This document shows positions 5,140 to 5,154 of a stretch of 5,154 nt of DNA, one piece after another. The notes below the pieces were generated by a model. That model saw only the letters and a program-made list of their open reading frames with translations, was not told the origin of the DNA and ran no database searches. The stretch comes from Candidatus Azambacteria bacterium (GTDB lineage Bacteria; Patescibacteriota; Minisyncoccia; GWC2-36-17; M10-OD1-4): assembly GCA_016200995.1 (NCBI GenBank), contig JACQDS010000037.1:1-5154 (forward strand). The letters run 5' to 3'. A program made the position numbers and the translations under genes. Positions within the stretch are counted from its first letter, which is position 1, and the number at the start of each line of letters is the position of its first letter.

Positions 5140-5154
5140 GAATAGCAAGCTTTA

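Overview
The window looks like a piece of a bacterial chromosome whose genes are all read from the minus strand. Most of it is one very large secreted, multidomain adhesin-like gene. Upstream of that gene (to the right) lies a small, AT-rich HEPN/MNT toxin-antitoxin-type pair. The style (huge FN3-array surface protein, HEPN/MNT pair, start codons without Shine-Dalgarno sequences, a likely leaderless transcript) suggests an uncultivated small-genome bacterium of the Candidate Phyla Radiation (Patescibacteria/Parcubacteria-like). This is an inference from style; no rRNA or other marker gene is present. The standard stop codons fit: the 1369-codon frame contains no in-frame TGA.

Region 1 (1-4109, minus): one uninterrupted reading frame of at least 1369 residues that runs off the left edge. 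In order it carries a signal peptide, four tandem beta-rich modules of about 125 residues whose key tryptophans are 123-127 residues apart, two Ig/cadherin-like stretches, five fibronectin type III domains, a charged helical linker, and the start of a sixth FN3 domain. It has a likely promoter with an extended -10 box about 40 bp upstream of its ATG.

Region 2 (4110-4346): a non-coding stretch dense in structure. It holds the promoter, a perfect DnaA-box-like 9-mer, a 33-nt near-perfect palindrome that may terminate the HEPN/MNT transcript, two short tandem duplications, and copy 1 of a 60-nt interspersed repeat.

Region 3 (4347-5001, minus): HEPN gene followed by MNT nucleotidyltransferase gene. 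Sampled sequence is about 22% GC here against about 50% in the large gene. The MNT protein is complete and has its full catalytic motif. The HEPN protein stops early, and the expected last helix appears to survive in another frame in the gap before MNT. The toxin therefore appears broken while its antitoxin enzyme remains intact.

Region 4 (5002-5154): a strong promoter placed so that transcription would begin at the HEPN start codon itself, then a strong bidirectional terminator, then copy 2 of the 60-nt repeat. The two repeat copies, in direct orientation 816 nt apart, bracket the AT-rich toxin-antitoxin module. This layout suggests either an acquired cassette or an intergenic repeat family. 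The last 15 bases (5140-5154) show nothing identifiable.
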